Source of the DNA: JAISGQ01 sp045534445
GTDB lineage: Bacteria > Bacillota > Clostridia > Oscillospirales > Acutalibacteraceae
Assembly (NCBI GenBank): GCA_045534445.1
Contig: JAZSJQ010000076.1
Coordinates: forward strand, 1 to 30,399
DNA length: 30,399 nt
Direction: 5' to 3'
Shown piece by piece: positions 22,019 to 30,309 of the stretch (positions are counted from its first letter, which is position 1; each line of letters starts with the position of its first letter). The notes under the pieces were generated by a model that was not told where the DNA came from, did not search any database, and worked only from the letters and a program-made list of their open reading frames with translations. The translations under genes and the position numbers were made by a program.

Positions 22019-24910
22019 TTAACCCTCCGAGCCGGGTTCAGGCTGTGGCTCAGGATCCGGTTCCGGAGGAGGCGGAGCCTTTGTTGTGGTAGTGGTTGTA
22101 GTCGGCTCCGTAGTCGACTTGGTAGTCGATTCCGTGGTCGATTCCGTCGTTGACTTGGTGGTCGATTCCGTGGTCGATTCCGTCGTTGACTTGGTAGTCG
22201 ATTCCGTGGTCGATTCCGTCGTTGACTTGGTAGTCGATTCCGTGGTAGAGCTTGAAGTAGACTGTGTAGTAGAGTTTGAAGATGATGTGGTCGGATCGGT
22301 GGTGATTATCGGAGGCGGAGTTGTTGAGGATGAAGTCGGTACAGTTGTATCCTCGCTTTCCTCCGTTTCACTGTCACCGGTTGCAAAAGAACTCTTGTTT
22401 GTTATAAATCTTGTGTATGCATCATTAGCCACACCGCCGCCGTGTACGGGACAGACAGGCATTTTTGTCTTCTTGTGGAAATAGCCTGTTGCGGTAGAGG
22501 GACAACTTGCGCTTGCAAGTCCGCCTGAAGATGCACAGTACTTATAAGGCACGATATTACTGCTCATATTTTCGAAGTTCTTTCCTTCAAGTCCCTTATG
22601 AGCCGCCTGCATTACCATCTTCCATGCCATCATTGCGTGGTTGGGGCTTGTTATCTCAAGCTTTGCAGGAATATCGTAGCCAAACCAGCAGGCTGATACA
22701 TAGTATGCTGTGCCGCCGGCGAAGTATCTGTCCTTGTTGTCAGAGGTCGTACCTGTCTTGCCGAATGCCGCATGACCGCTGAGCTTTGCTTTCTTCGCAG
22801 TACCGTTGGAACCCGAGATGGGAGTACGGAGAAGTCTGTTCATTATGGTTGCGGAATCCTTTGAGAATGCCTGGATAGGCACATTCTTGGTATTATCGAT
22901 AAGAAGATTTCCGTCAGCGTCATATACCTTTGTGTAGAAAATAGGCTCATAAAGCTTACCGCCGTTGCCGAAGGTTGCATATGCTGCCGTCATCTCAAGA
23001 ACTGTTACACCGTCGGTAAGAGCGCCGAGGCAGGTAGAGGGGTTCTTATCGCTGAATACCGTTCCGCCGATAGTACGGCTGGAAACAAGAGTAAGTCCGA
23101 GTCGTTCGGTCATGAAGTCAAAGGCTCTGCTGTAACCGATATAAGTCGAAATTCTTACAGCTACGCAGTTTGCGGAGATCTCAATTCCCTTTGCAACAGG
23201 AATATTCTTGCCTGTATAGCTTGCGTAACCCGAGTTCTTAGGCCAGTTTTTGCCGTTGACCTTAAGAGACGGGGAGTTGGTTACGGGAGTTGAATACTCA
23301 AGATATCCCATCTCAACAGCGGGACCGTAAACTGCCAGAGGCTTCATTGACGAACCGGGCTGACGCTGTGACTGAGTCGCACGGTTAAGCACAAGATCCT
23401 GAGTCTTTGTGCCTCGTCCGCCGGAAAGTGCCTTTACCTCGCCCTTGTAGTTCATGACTACAATAGCACACTGAGGCTGGGTCTTTTTCGGAAACTTCTT
23501 GAAGTTGCTTGCATTTGCAAAAAGCTCATCGACCTTATTCTGGAGCTTGAGATCCATACAGGAGTATATCTGCAGACCACCGTTGTAAACAGCAAGCTTT
23601 GCTTCTGTCTCGGACATTCCTGCCTTGGTCTGGAGATCCTCTCTCAGCTCATAGATTATCTGGTCAACATACCAGTTGTTATAGCTCTTTGTCTCAGGAT
23701 TGTATCGTGCATTTTCGTTGTAGACCATATTGGTGATCTCATCGTATGCCTGATCGTACTCTTCCTGAGTGATAAAGCCGTTGTTGAGCATTTCCTTAAG
23801 AACCCAATGAGCTCTGTCCTTGTTGTTCTCAGGATGATACAGCGGATTGTACTTGGAGGGGTTCTTGGTTATGCCCGCGATACAGCACGATTCCGCCAGA
23901 GTCAGTTCTGATACATCCTTGTCAAAATATGTGTTTGCCGCCGCCTGAACACCGTTGCAGCCGTTGCCCAGCGCGATAACATTCATATATGATTCAAGAA
24001 TGGTTTTCTTGGAATATTTCCTTTCAAGCTCAAGTGCTCGGAATATTTCCTTCAGCTTACGCTCGATACTGACCTCATCTTCTTCGGTTACGTTCTTGAT
24101 AAGCTGCTGGGTTATGGTAGAACCGCCCTGGTTGTCATCAGAGAGGTGAAGGAACATATTACCGAAGGCAAATATGGTTCTTCTCCAGTCAACACCGGAG
24201 TGAGTCCAGTAACGCTTGTCCTCGATAGCTACAAATGCATCCCTTGTATCCTCGGGAATGTTCTCATAGTCAACCCAGATTCTGTTTTCAGAACCGTGAA
24301 GCTCCTGGAAAACATAGTTCTGTCCGTCATCACCCTGAACGTAGATAGCAGATGTATAGCTCATCTTCAGATTATAGAGGTCAAAGTCTATATCCTTATC
24401 AAGAAATGCGAGGACATAGATCATAGCCGTAGCGCCGACGATACAACCTGTCATTACGCAGATAAGAAGAACCGTTGCAACCGCACGCAGAATGAATTTC
24501 AGTATGCCGCCTGTGATCTTCCACCATTTGGGAACATCTTTCTTGCGGCGCTTATAATCTTCATCATACTTGCTTCTGGTCTGCGAGCGTACGGTTTCAC
24601 GCGCTTCTCCCGGTACATACTGGGCTCGAACGGTTTCGTCGATATGGATCTTCGGCCTCTGCTGCTTTGCGCCAGCGGTGCGTACAGTATCACCGTCCCG
24701 CATCGGCTCTCCGCCTTCCACCCATACTCGCGGATAATGCTGTCCATCATTGCCCTTTGACGGATTTTTGATGTTATTCACAAATACCTTCAGGTCAACT
24801 CTGAGATTCTCCCATGTGTCAACACAGGCATTTCCGAAATTCTTAGCAAATTTCACCATGCTGCTCCACAACTGAGAGAAAAATGCTTTCATTTTTTCCG
24901 AAAAGTTCAA
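22019..24910 (-). CDS. class A penicillin-binding protein (glycosyltransferase/transpeptidase), PBP1A-like
   Basis: A 963-residue bifunctional peptidoglycan synthase. An unusually long cytoplasmic N-terminus (about 135 residues) precedes one membrane helix (about 138-170). The GT51 domain has catalytic E230 in AIEDKRYWTHSGVD and GGSTITQQLIKN. The transpeptidase has SSMK (S520, K523), SAN (579-581) and KTGTT (718-722). After about residue 845 comes a low-complexity tail of Thr/Ser/Glu/Lys repeats ending in a Pro/Glu-rich stretch, encoded by 36-bp tandem repeats. It polymerises and cross-links peptidoglycan outside the membrane. The start is TTG at 24910, with AGGAGG ten nt upstream; the first ATG is too far from that site. 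Confidence 0.95.
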   Translation of the reverse strand: MNFSEKMKAFFSQLWSSMVKFAKNFGNACVDTWENLRVDLKVFVNNIKNPSKGNDGQHYPRVWVEGGEPMRDGDTVRTAGAKQQRPKIHIDETVRAQYVPGEARETVRSQTRSKYDEDYKRRKKDVPKWWKITGGILKFILRAVATVLLICVMTGCIVGATAMIYVLAFLDKDIDFDLYNLKMSYTSAIYVQGDDGQNYVFQELHGSENRIWVDYENIPEDTRDAFVAIEDKRYWTHSGVDWRRTIFAFGNMFLHLSDDNQGGSTITQQLIKNVTEEDEVSIERKLKEIFRALELERKYSKKTILESYMNVIALGNGCNGVQAAANTYFDKDVSELTLAESCCIAGITKNPSKYNPLYHPENNKDRAHWVLKEMLNNGFITQEEYDQAYDEITNMVYNENARYNPETKSYNNWYVDQIIYELREDLQTKAGMSETEAKLAVYNGGLQIYSCMDLKLQNKVDELFANASNFKKFPKKTQPQCAIVVMNYKGEVKALSGGRGTKTQDLVLNRATQSQRQPGSSMKPLAVYGPAVEMGYLEYSTPVTNSPSLKVNGKNWPKNSGYASYTGKNIPVAKGIEISANCVAVRISTYIGYSRAFDFMTERLGLTLVSSRTIGGTVFSDKNPSTCLGALTDGVTVLEMTAAYATFGNGGKLYEPIFYTKVYDADGNLLIDNTKNVPIQAFSKDSATIMNRLLRTPISGSNGTAKKAKLSGHAAFGKTGTTSDNKDRYFAGGTAYYVSACWFGYDIPAKLEITSPNHAMMAWKMVMQAAHKGLEGKNFENMSSNIVPYKYCASSGGLASASCPSTATGYFHKKTKMPVCPVHGGGVANDAYTRFITNKSSFATGDSETEESEDTTVPTSSSTTPPPIITTDPTTSSSNSTTQSTSSSTTESTTKSTTESTTESTTKSTTESTTESTTKSTTESTTESTTKSTTEPTTTTTTTKAPPPPEPDPEPQPEPGSEG
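22116..22245. repeat. 36-bp in-frame tandem repeat in the PBP tail
   Basis: GACTTGG recurs at 22116, 22152, 22188 and 22224, an exact 36-nt period: three complete units and a partial fourth. Each unit encodes 12 residues of the Ser-Thr-Thr-Lys/Glu type. Units are nearly identical (for example one GGTGGTCG for GGTAGTCG), indicating recent expansion; flanking sequence continues as diverged repeats of the same composition. Confidence 0.9.
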
Positions 24911-24998
24911 TGCTGTTTCGCCTCCTTTTTACTTTGCATAAAGCCAATCAGCCTGTCAAAAATAATAATAAAACCAAACTTGAAAGGATTTACTGATT

Positions 24999-25322
24999 AT
25001 GACAAACGTTAAATTCCGCATGATTGCACTTGCCGCTTTGTTTCTTTCTGTGATGTTCGTTTTTGCCGCGGCATTCTTTCCTTCGGTAAATGGTGATGCT
25101 GCTCCGACCTCCGGCATTGCAGATGAACACCCTTCGGTCTATACCGTGCGCTCCTTCGGTGACAAGATAGGCATCTTTGTTTCCGACAGCGAAACACCGA
25201 TAAAAATCATCAGCGTCGATCCGAAATCACTCCCCGAAGAAGCTCAGCTTCTTCTTTCAAAAGGAATTACAGTCAACGGCAATGAGGAGCTGCTTCTTCT
25301 TATCGAAGACTATATCAGCTGA
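24999..25322 (+). CDS. small exported protein with a BofC C-terminal-like domain
   Basis: A 107-residue protein with an N-terminal hydrophobic segment (about 8-30, ALAALFLSVMFVFAAAFF) acting as signal or anchor and a short domain: HPSVYTVRSFGDKIGIFVSD, then PIKIISVDPKSLPEEAQLLLSKGITV and a final EELLLLIEDYIS. This layout (Y-V-R/K-GDKIGIF, SLPE...L..GI.V, LLEDY) is that of small clostridial proteins matching the C-terminal domain of BofC, a forespore-expressed protein in Bacillus. A sporulation role is suggested but not shown. The ATG has GAAAGGA 11 nt upstream. It is divergent from the PBP gene across 88 nt. Confidence 0.6.
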   Translation: MTNVKFRMIALAALFLSVMFVFAAAFFPSVNGDAAPTSGIADEHPSVYTVRSFGDKIGIFVSDSETPIKIISVDPKSLPEEAQLLLSKGITVNGNEELLLLIEDYIS

Positions 25323-25460
25323 TACGTCTGCTCCTCTTCGGTATATTATATATTTTTTGGAACCAATAATCAACTGCTTAATTCAATGTCTTTTGTCATT
25401 CTTTTGGATTTTTTATGACAATTTTTTAAACATTTCAACAAAACCACAAACCTTCCACAC

Positions 25461-25489
25461 ACTGCCCGATGTTTTTTGGGCAGTTTTTT
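25461..25489 (+). terminator. intrinsic terminator downstream of the BofC-like gene
   Basis: ACTGCCC (25461-25467) pairs with GGGCAGT (25478-25484) across a 10-nt loop, followed by TTTTTA. It lies 138 nt after the stop codon. Confidence 0.65.
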
Positions 25490-25548
25490 ATTTTAATCTT
25501 TTATTCCCGATTACACACAAAAAATATTCTTATTTTTAATTTTTATTA

Positions 25549-25577
25549 AAGACAAAACGGTATTTGTGGTGTATAAT
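25549..25577 (+). promoter_or_regulatory. candidate promoter of the ligase-truA-DUF5711 unit
   Basis: Consensus TATAAT (25572-25577) with AAGACA (4 of 6 matches to TTGACA) 17 nt upstream. Confidence 0.4.
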
Positions 25578-25733
25578 GACTTCACGGCGTTTCCGAGTTT
25601 TGCGAATGCAATATTCGGAGATCTGCAAAATCATTAATGCTGCAAATGCAGAAAACACTTGTACATTTTATTATTGGCTTTGTTTTATTTTAAAGTCAGA
25701 TATCTGTATTTCAATTTCACGGAGGCTTCTTTT

Positions 25734-27629
25734 ATGGCAAACAAAAAATATTCTCAGCCTGCTGCAAAAAAGAACACACAGGTTGAATATTATCCCATGA
25801 ACACAATGATGAACGGTGTTGCAATGGCTCTTTTTGTTGCTCTGACCGTATTTTTCCCGCTTTTTATGAATCACGAAAAATACGCTGATATTACGAGAAC
25901 AAAAAAGGAGACCTTTTTCTATATTGCCGTGTTTGGCTGTATCCTTGCCCTCGGCAGTCTGCTTCTGAGCTACACAACAAGCCCATCATCCTCCCGTTCT
26001 GTCAAATCAATAACCGTCCCTCCCCGCAAGGGACTCCCCTCCGATATTCTCGACATTTCTCGCAGAGTGCTTACTGTCACTCCGATAATTGCTGCTGTTT
26101 CCGCGATTATCGGAATCGTATTCCATTTTATCGGAACAAACACACTGCCTGCACTGATATGCACCGTTATTTCACTCATTTTGTTTGCCTCTTCCGCTTT
26201 TATCGTTCATTTCGGTTCTCCCCGTGAAGAACAGGTCGTTATTAAGAAAGAATCTTCTTTCAGCCGCTTTCTCTCTGCCCTCACCCTTCCCGATATCGCA
26301 ATTCTCCTCTACTGGGTCTGCATGGTAATTTCCGCACTGAACTCAGACGAACCCTTTGCAAGCATTGCAGGTCTTGATAAAAGAAACAACGGAGTCTGGA
26401 TCCAGACCCTCTATATTGCTGTTTACTTTATTATTTCCAGAGGTCTCATATTTAAAAATTATAAGCTCTCCATTCTCACTCTCTGCGGTACTGCCGTTTC
26501 TGCCGTTGCAATTCCTCATTATTTCGGCAACGATATCTACGGCACCGGCTTTGCAAAACCTCGCTGGATGGTTGAAATGTTCCAGCAGAAAGCAATGCGC
26601 GATAAGTCAGGCACCAATTTTCTCGGTTCTGTGGGCAATATTAATCTGCTCAGCTATATTATCGTTATCTGTTTTGTTGCTGCTGTACTTATCTATGTTG
26701 TAAATGCGCTTCCGAAATGGGATAAATACGGCTTTGTGACCCTCCCCTGCTGTTTCATTATGGCTTTCGGAGAGAAATGCACACGCACCGACGCAGGCAT
26801 TGTTGCAATTGTCGGCGCAGCCTTTTTTGCAGTTATCGTTCTCTGCAATTCCATGGAACGCCTCAGAAGAATATGCATCGCTTTCGGTGTTTCCGCACTC
26901 GGCTGGTGCCTGCATCTGTTCTTGGTCAAACACCATCTTCAGAAAATATCTGTTGACTCCCTCAGCAAGCTGCTTTTCTGCGGCGGTGTTCTGCTTATTG
27001 CTGTGGGCACTGTTCTCTGGCTGTTCAGAGAATATACTGACAGGATCGACAGCCGCATAGTCCGTTACAGTGCATGGAGCATCATGGCTGTCGGCGTGAT
27101 TGCCGTACTTATTCTTGCCATTCATGCCGCAAAGACTCAGACCAGCGGTACTTTCTACGAATTCGGTCAGATACTGCTCGGTAACTTTGATGAAAAATTC
27201 GGAAACGCCAGAGGTAAGATCTGGATGAAATCCGTTCACCTTATTGACGAAAGTCCTCTCTTCGGTATCGGTCCCGATCGCTTCTCCACAATATTTGCAG
27301 ATAAGCTGGGACAGATCTTCAAGGGCAAGGTTCTCGATAAGGCTCACAACGAATATCTTGATGTTCTTATCTGCAACGGCATAATCGGTCTCGGTCTGTT
27401 TATGACCTTCCTTGTAAGCCTGCTTGTCCGTACCCTTCGCCGTTCCGCTTTCTGCCGCGGTGCAGGTGTCATGGCGGTCGTCATGTTTGCTTACATGATC
27501 CATGCGTTCTTCGGTTATCAGCTGCCCTTGCAGTCTCCCGTAATGTGGGCTATGCTCGGTCTTGCAGGAGCTTCCTGCTTTGCCTCGGACGAAGCCTCCG
27601 AGCCTTTAACAGAAGGTAAAAAGAAATGA
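25734..27629 (+). CDS. O-antigen ligase/polymerase-type polytopic membrane protein
   Basis: A 631-residue membrane protein with about 12-14 hydrophobic helices and a long external loop between about residues 480 and 570. The Wzy/WaaL signature region is present near the C-terminus: GKIWMKSVHLIDESPLFGIGPDRFSTIF, then DKAHNEYLDVLICNGIIGLGLF. Such proteins join or polymerise polysaccharide units on the outer membrane face; in a Gram-positive a capsule, teichuronic or exopolysaccharide role, or attachment of a glycan to protein, is possible. No glycosyltransferase genes are adjacent, so the substrate is open. ATG at 25734 has CGGAGG eight nt upstream; the longer in-frame start lacks a ribosome site. 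It overlaps truA by 4 nt. Confidence 0.85.
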   Translation: MANKKYSQPAAKKNTQVEYYPMNTMMNGVAMALFVALTVFFPLFMNHEKYADITRTKKETFFYIAVFGCILALGSLLLSYTTSPSSSRSVKSITVPPRKGLPSDILDISRRVLTVTPIIAAVSAIIGIVFHFIGTNTLPALICTVISLILFASSAFIVHFGSPREEQVVIKKESSFSRFLSALTLPDIAILLYWVCMVISALNSDEPFASIAGLDKRNNGVWIQTLYIAVYFIISRGLIFKNYKLSILTLCGTAVSAVAIPHYFGNDIYGTGFAKPRWMVEMFQQKAMRDKSGTNFLGSVGNINLLSYIIVICFVAAVLIYVVNALPKWDKYGFVTLPCCFIMAFGEKCTRTDAGIVAIVGAAFFAVIVLCNSMERLRRICIAFGVSALGWCLHLFLVKHHLQKISVDSLSKLLFCGGVLLIAVGTVLWLFREYTDRIDSRIVRYSAWSIMAVGVIAVLILAIHAAKTQTSGTFYEFGQILLGNFDEKFGNARGKIWMKSVHLIDESPLFGIGPDRFSTIFADKLGQIFKGKVLDKAHNEYLDVLICNGIIGLGLFMTFLVSLLVRTLRRSAFCRGAGVMAVVMFAYMIHAFFGYQLPLQSPVMWAMLGLAGASCFASDEASEPLTEGKKK

Positions 27630-28366
27630 GAAATCTCCTTCTTACCATTCGTTTTCTGGGGACCGCTTATCACGGCTGGCAGATACAGCAAAACGCCGTA
27701 ACCGTTCAGGAGAAGCTTCAGGAAGCTTTGAAAACCGTTCTTGGCAGGCAGCCCGATATCAAGGGCTGTTCCCGAACTGACACCGGTGTTCACGCTTCTC
27801 GCTTCTGTGTAAGCCTCAAAACGGAAAGCAGGATTCCTTGTGACAAGCTTCCCATTGCCCTGAATGTTAACCTTCCCATGGATATCGCTGTTCATTCCTG
27901 CAGAGAGGTTTCCGAGGATTTTCATGCCCGCTATGACGCAAAAGGAAAGCGGTATATTTATAAAATACTGAACACTCCTCTGCGTGACCCTTTTTATGAC
28001 GGGCTTGCACTGCACTGCCCCCGTCCTATCAATGAGAAGGTTATGAATGAAGCCTGCCGCCATTATATCGGCACTCACGATTTTGCATCATTCTGTGCAA
28101 GCGGATCTTCGGTGGAGGACACTGTCCGAACGGTTTTTGATGCAAGTGTACACCGCGAAGGTGACCTTGTGGTCTTTACCGTAAGTGCGGACGGTTTCCT
28201 TTACAACATGGTGCGTATAATGGTCGGAACTTTGCTTTCTGTAAACGAGGGTAAGCTCTCGCCCACCGACATTCCCGACATTATTTCTTCCCGCGACCGC
28301 AATCGCGCAGGCATTACCGCTCCGCCTCACGGGCTTTATCTCGATGAGGTTTTTTATGATTTGTGA
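27626..28366 (+). CDS. truA: tRNA pseudouridine(38-40) synthase
   Basis: A 246-residue enzyme with catalytic D52 in GCSRTDTGVHA, the YHGWQIQ block near the N-terminus, KGKRYIYKI, the HDFASF motif and a late DGFLYNMVRIMVGTLL. TruA converts uridines 38-40 in the anticodon arm of many tRNAs to pseudouridine, acting as a cytoplasmic dimer. Length is standard. The ATG overlaps the stop of the ligase-type gene (ATGA), so translation is probably coupled. The DUF5711 gene follows 19 nt downstream in the same transcript; no functional link between the three is evident. Confidence 0.96.
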   Translation: MRNLLLTIRFLGTAYHGWQIQQNAVTVQEKLQEALKTVLGRQPDIKGCSRTDTGVHASRFCVSLKTESRIPCDKLPIALNVNLPMDIAVHSCREVSEDFHARYDAKGKRYIYKILNTPLRDPFYDGLALHCPRPINEKVMNEACRHYIGTHDFASFCASGSSVEDTVRTVFDASVHREGDLVVFTVSADGFLYNMVRIMVGTLLSVNEGKLSPTDIPDIISSRDRNRAGITAPPHGLYLDEVFYDL

Positions 28367-28385
28367 TTATAAATGAGGGACAATT

Positions 28386-29798
28386 ATGAACAAAGAAAAA
28401 GAAAGAGTATCATCTCACAAAACTGCTCCTGCTGAGACTCGCAGAGCCTCCGAAAGAACTTCATCAGGAAGTTCCTCAGCGAAAAAGACCGTCTCAAAAG
28501 CTGTTTCCGCCAAAAAGCCTGCTTCCGACGAGCTTGGAAAACGCTCTGCACCAAGCGGTGCAAAGCGCACCAGCAGCACTTCGAAGACGGCGTCTCGAAG
28601 AACCCGAACCGGCAGCGGAAAGCGCAGTTCAAGAAAGAAAAACACATCAAAAATTCTGAAAAATCTTCCTGCAACCGTAAAATTCCTTCTGAAGATCGGC
28701 TGTGTGATTGTCGGTCTTGTCCTTATTGTAACCATCTGGACTGCAGTATCAGGTTGGTCCGTAAGTGACCTGTTCTCCCACAGTGTTCAGGTGGTGAAAG
28801 ATTTCGGCGCGTTTAGCGGAAAAGGAAATGATTTTCCTGTTACGCTCAGCGGGAGCCTTTCAGCAAAGCAGGAAAAAATCGGCAGCGGTATTGCGGTTCT
28901 TACCGACACTACGGTGACTGTATACAGCAAAAACGGTCATATCGCCCGTTCTCAGGCTCATTACATGGCAAATCCTGCGCTCTCGGCAGAAAGCAATTAT
29001 GCTCTTGTCTACGACATAGGCGGTACTCGCTGGAGGCTTGAAACTGCCTCCGACACGCTCTGTACAGGCAATGCAGATGCTCCTATTCTTCATGCCTCTG
29101 TTTCAAGAAGCGGTTATTTCGCTCTTGTATGCAATGACGCGGATTATCATTCATCCGTTTCTGTATACAGCAAGTCAGGCAAGAAAATCTTTGGCTGGAA
29201 ATGCGCCAATTATTACATAACTTCCTCCGCAATAAACAGCAACGGAACTTATCTTACTGTCTGCGGTCTCAATGCTGAAAACGGCCTTATCAAGTCCGCT
29301 GTATATGTTCTCGACATCACTGACCGCAAGGAAATCAATGTAGAGGAGTTTTCTGATGAGCTTCTTCTCGACATCGGTTATCTCAAAAGCGGAAAGGCCG
29401 TTATTATAGGTTCTCAGAGTGTAATCACTGTTTCAGAAAACGGAAAGAATATAGAATCCACCCCCCTTGAAGACAGTGTGATCTCCTATGATTACGACTA
29501 CAGCAGCGGTCTTGTGTACTGCACCTCTCCCGTTGAAGGCAGCGGCATCTCCACTCTTACCGCCCTTGACACCGAGGGACGTGAGCGCTTCACTCAGAAG
29601 CTGTCCTGTAATATTACCGATACTGCGATTTCTTCCGATTACGTCTGTGTTCTTGCCCAGGGTTTTGCTGCCGTCTATTCTATCGGCGGCAGTGAGATAA
29701 AGGAGTTCGAGGTCACTGTCGACGCAAAAAAGATTGAGCTTATTGATGACTATGCATATATTCTCTGCAACACCGTTCTTCGCAGAGAGGCAATCTGA
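28386..29798 (+). CDS. DUF5711 family membrane-anchored beta-propeller-like protein
   Basis: A 470-residue protein. Residues 1-about 95 are a low-complexity Ser/Lys/Arg/Thr-rich cytoplasmic tail, 100-121 a membrane helix, and the remainder an extracytoplasmic domain of repeated beta-blades (GSGIAVLTDTTVTVYSKNG, ASVSRSGYFALVCND, TSSAINSNGTYLTVCGL, and IAVYSIGG-like strands), as in DUF5711 proteins of Clostridia. Function is unknown; a surface or envelope scaffold is inference. The ATG has GAGGG six nt upstream. It lies 19 nt after truA. The hairpin leader of spoVAE begins only 13 nt after its stop. Confidence 0.8.
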   Translation: MNKEKERVSSHKTAPAETRRASERTSSGSSSAKKTVSKAVSAKKPASDELGKRSAPSGAKRTSSTSKTASRRTRTGSGKRSSRKKNTSKILKNLPATVKFLLKIGCVIVGLVLIVTIWTAVSGWSVSDLFSHSVQVVKDFGAFSGKGNDFPVTLSGSLSAKQEKIGSGIAVLTDTTVTVYSKNGHIARSQAHYMANPALSAESNYALVYDIGGTRWRLETASDTLCTGNADAPILHASVSRSGYFALVCNDADYHSSVSVYSKSGKKIFGWKCANYYITSSAINSNGTYLTVCGLNAENGLIKSAVYVLDITDRKEINVEEFSDELLLDIGYLKSGKAVIIGSQSVITVSENGKNIESTPLEDSVISYDYDYSSGLVYCTSPVEGSGISTLTALDTEGRERFTQKLSCNITDTAISSDYVCVLAQGFAAVYSIGGSEIKEFEVTVDAKKIELIDDYAYILCNTVLRREAI

Positions 29799-29811
29799 TA
29801 CAGTATAAATA

Positions 29812-29871
29812 AAGCGGATATGTCAAGACTATCTTCATAATGCTTATGAAGGGTGACTGACATGTCCGCTT
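29812..29871 (+). promoter_or_regulatory. two-part hairpin covering the ribosome site and start codon of spoVAE
   Basis: An outer 14-nt stem (29812-29825 with 29858-29871, one G-U pair) encloses a perfect inner hairpin CTTCATAA-TGC-TTATGAAG (29833-29851). The outer right arm contains the ATG at 29862, and the AAGGGTGA ribosome site sits between or within the stems. Read as RNA this would hide the start. The fold is seen by eye; regulation is inference. Confidence 0.6.
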
Positions 29872-30239
29872 ATTCTTTGGTCACTGACTGCCTCAAGGCT
29901 TTTCTTGTGGGCGGCCTCCTGTGTCTCATAGGTCAGGTGCTGATCGACAAAACCAAGCTTACTCCCGGCCGCATTCTTACAGGCTTTGTGGTTGCAGGTG
30001 TTTTTCTGACTGCCGTCGGAGTCTATGATCCTCTTGTAAAATGGGCAGGTGCAGGTGCTGCTGTCCCTCTTACAGGATTCGGGTACTCTCTGGCTATGGG
30101 AGTAAAAAAAGGCATACAGGAGGACGGAGTTATCGGCATCATAACAGGTGGTGTAACTGCCACTTCAGGAGGTATTACTGCCGCTATTGTTTTTGGTTAT
30201 ATAGCCGCACTGCTGTCAAAGCCTCGGGACAAAAGCTGA
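29862..30239 (+). CDS. spoVAE: stage V sporulation protein AE
   Basis: A 125-residue membrane protein with four hydrophobic helices. It has the characteristic FLVGGLLCLIGQVLIDKTKLTPGRIL region, FVVAGVFLTAVGVYDPLVKWAGAGAAVPLTGFG and GVTATSGGITAAIVFGYI, the SpoVAE (SpoVAEb) pattern. With SpoVAC and SpoVAD it forms the channel that moves dipicolinic acid into and out of the spore. The usual spoVAC and spoVAD neighbours are absent: DUF5711 lies upstream and a terminator downstream. ATG at 29862 is preferred with AAGGGTGA just upstream; a GTG three codons earlier is possible. Its start region is folded in a hairpin. Confidence 0.93.
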   Translation: MSAYSLVTDCLKAFLVGGLLCLIGQVLIDKTKLTPGRILTGFVVAGVFLTAVGVYDPLVKWAGAGAAVPLTGFGYSLAMGVKKGIQEDGVIGIITGGVTATSGGITAAIVFGYIAALLSKPRDKS

Positions 30240-30240
30240 A

Positions 30241-30260
30241 AGGCGCCCTTTCGGGCGCCT
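30241..30260 (+). terminator. GC-rich hairpin after spoVAE
   Basis: AGGCGCCC-TTTC-GGGCGCCT, two nt after the stop codon; no clear T-run, so it may act with the next hairpin. Confidence 0.6.
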
Positions 30261-30275
30261 CAGCCTGTCAAAGAA

Positions 30276-30309
30276 CCCCGATTTTTCGAGATGAAAAATC
30301 GGGGGTTTT
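30276..30309 (+). terminator. strong intrinsic terminator downstream of spoVAE
   Basis: Perfect 12-nt arms CCCCGATTTTTC and GAAAAATCGGGG with loop GAGAT, followed by GTTTTG. It is preceded by the 17-nt motif shared with 8741-8757. Confidence 0.8.

Larger units (their letters stand above)
25323..25733. other. 411-nt intergenic region with terminator and promoter
   Basis: AT-rich. It holds a terminator (25461-25484) and a promoter-like pair (25549-25577); apart from these I see no gene, no RNA fold and no repeat. A long leader of about 150 nt between the promoter and the next start codon shows no riboswitch signature that I recognise. Confidence 0.5.

Noticed and set aside
22116..22245. 36-nt repeats resembling a CRISPR array
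   Set aside because: The repeats are head to tail with no spacers, stay in frame within the PBP gene and encode a Thr/Ser tail. No cas gene is present.
22086..22484. Valine-rich plus-strand frame opposite the PBP tail
   Set aside because: It is the antisense translation of the 36-bp repeats and has no start context.
25578..25733. Riboswitch in the long leader before the ligase-type gene
   Set aside because: No conserved riboswitch core or terminator/antiterminator pair is visible in the leader.
26607..27503. Long minus-strand frame opposite the O-antigen-ligase-type gene
   Set aside because: The plus-strand product has clear membrane helices and a family motif; the antisense product has no recognisable features.
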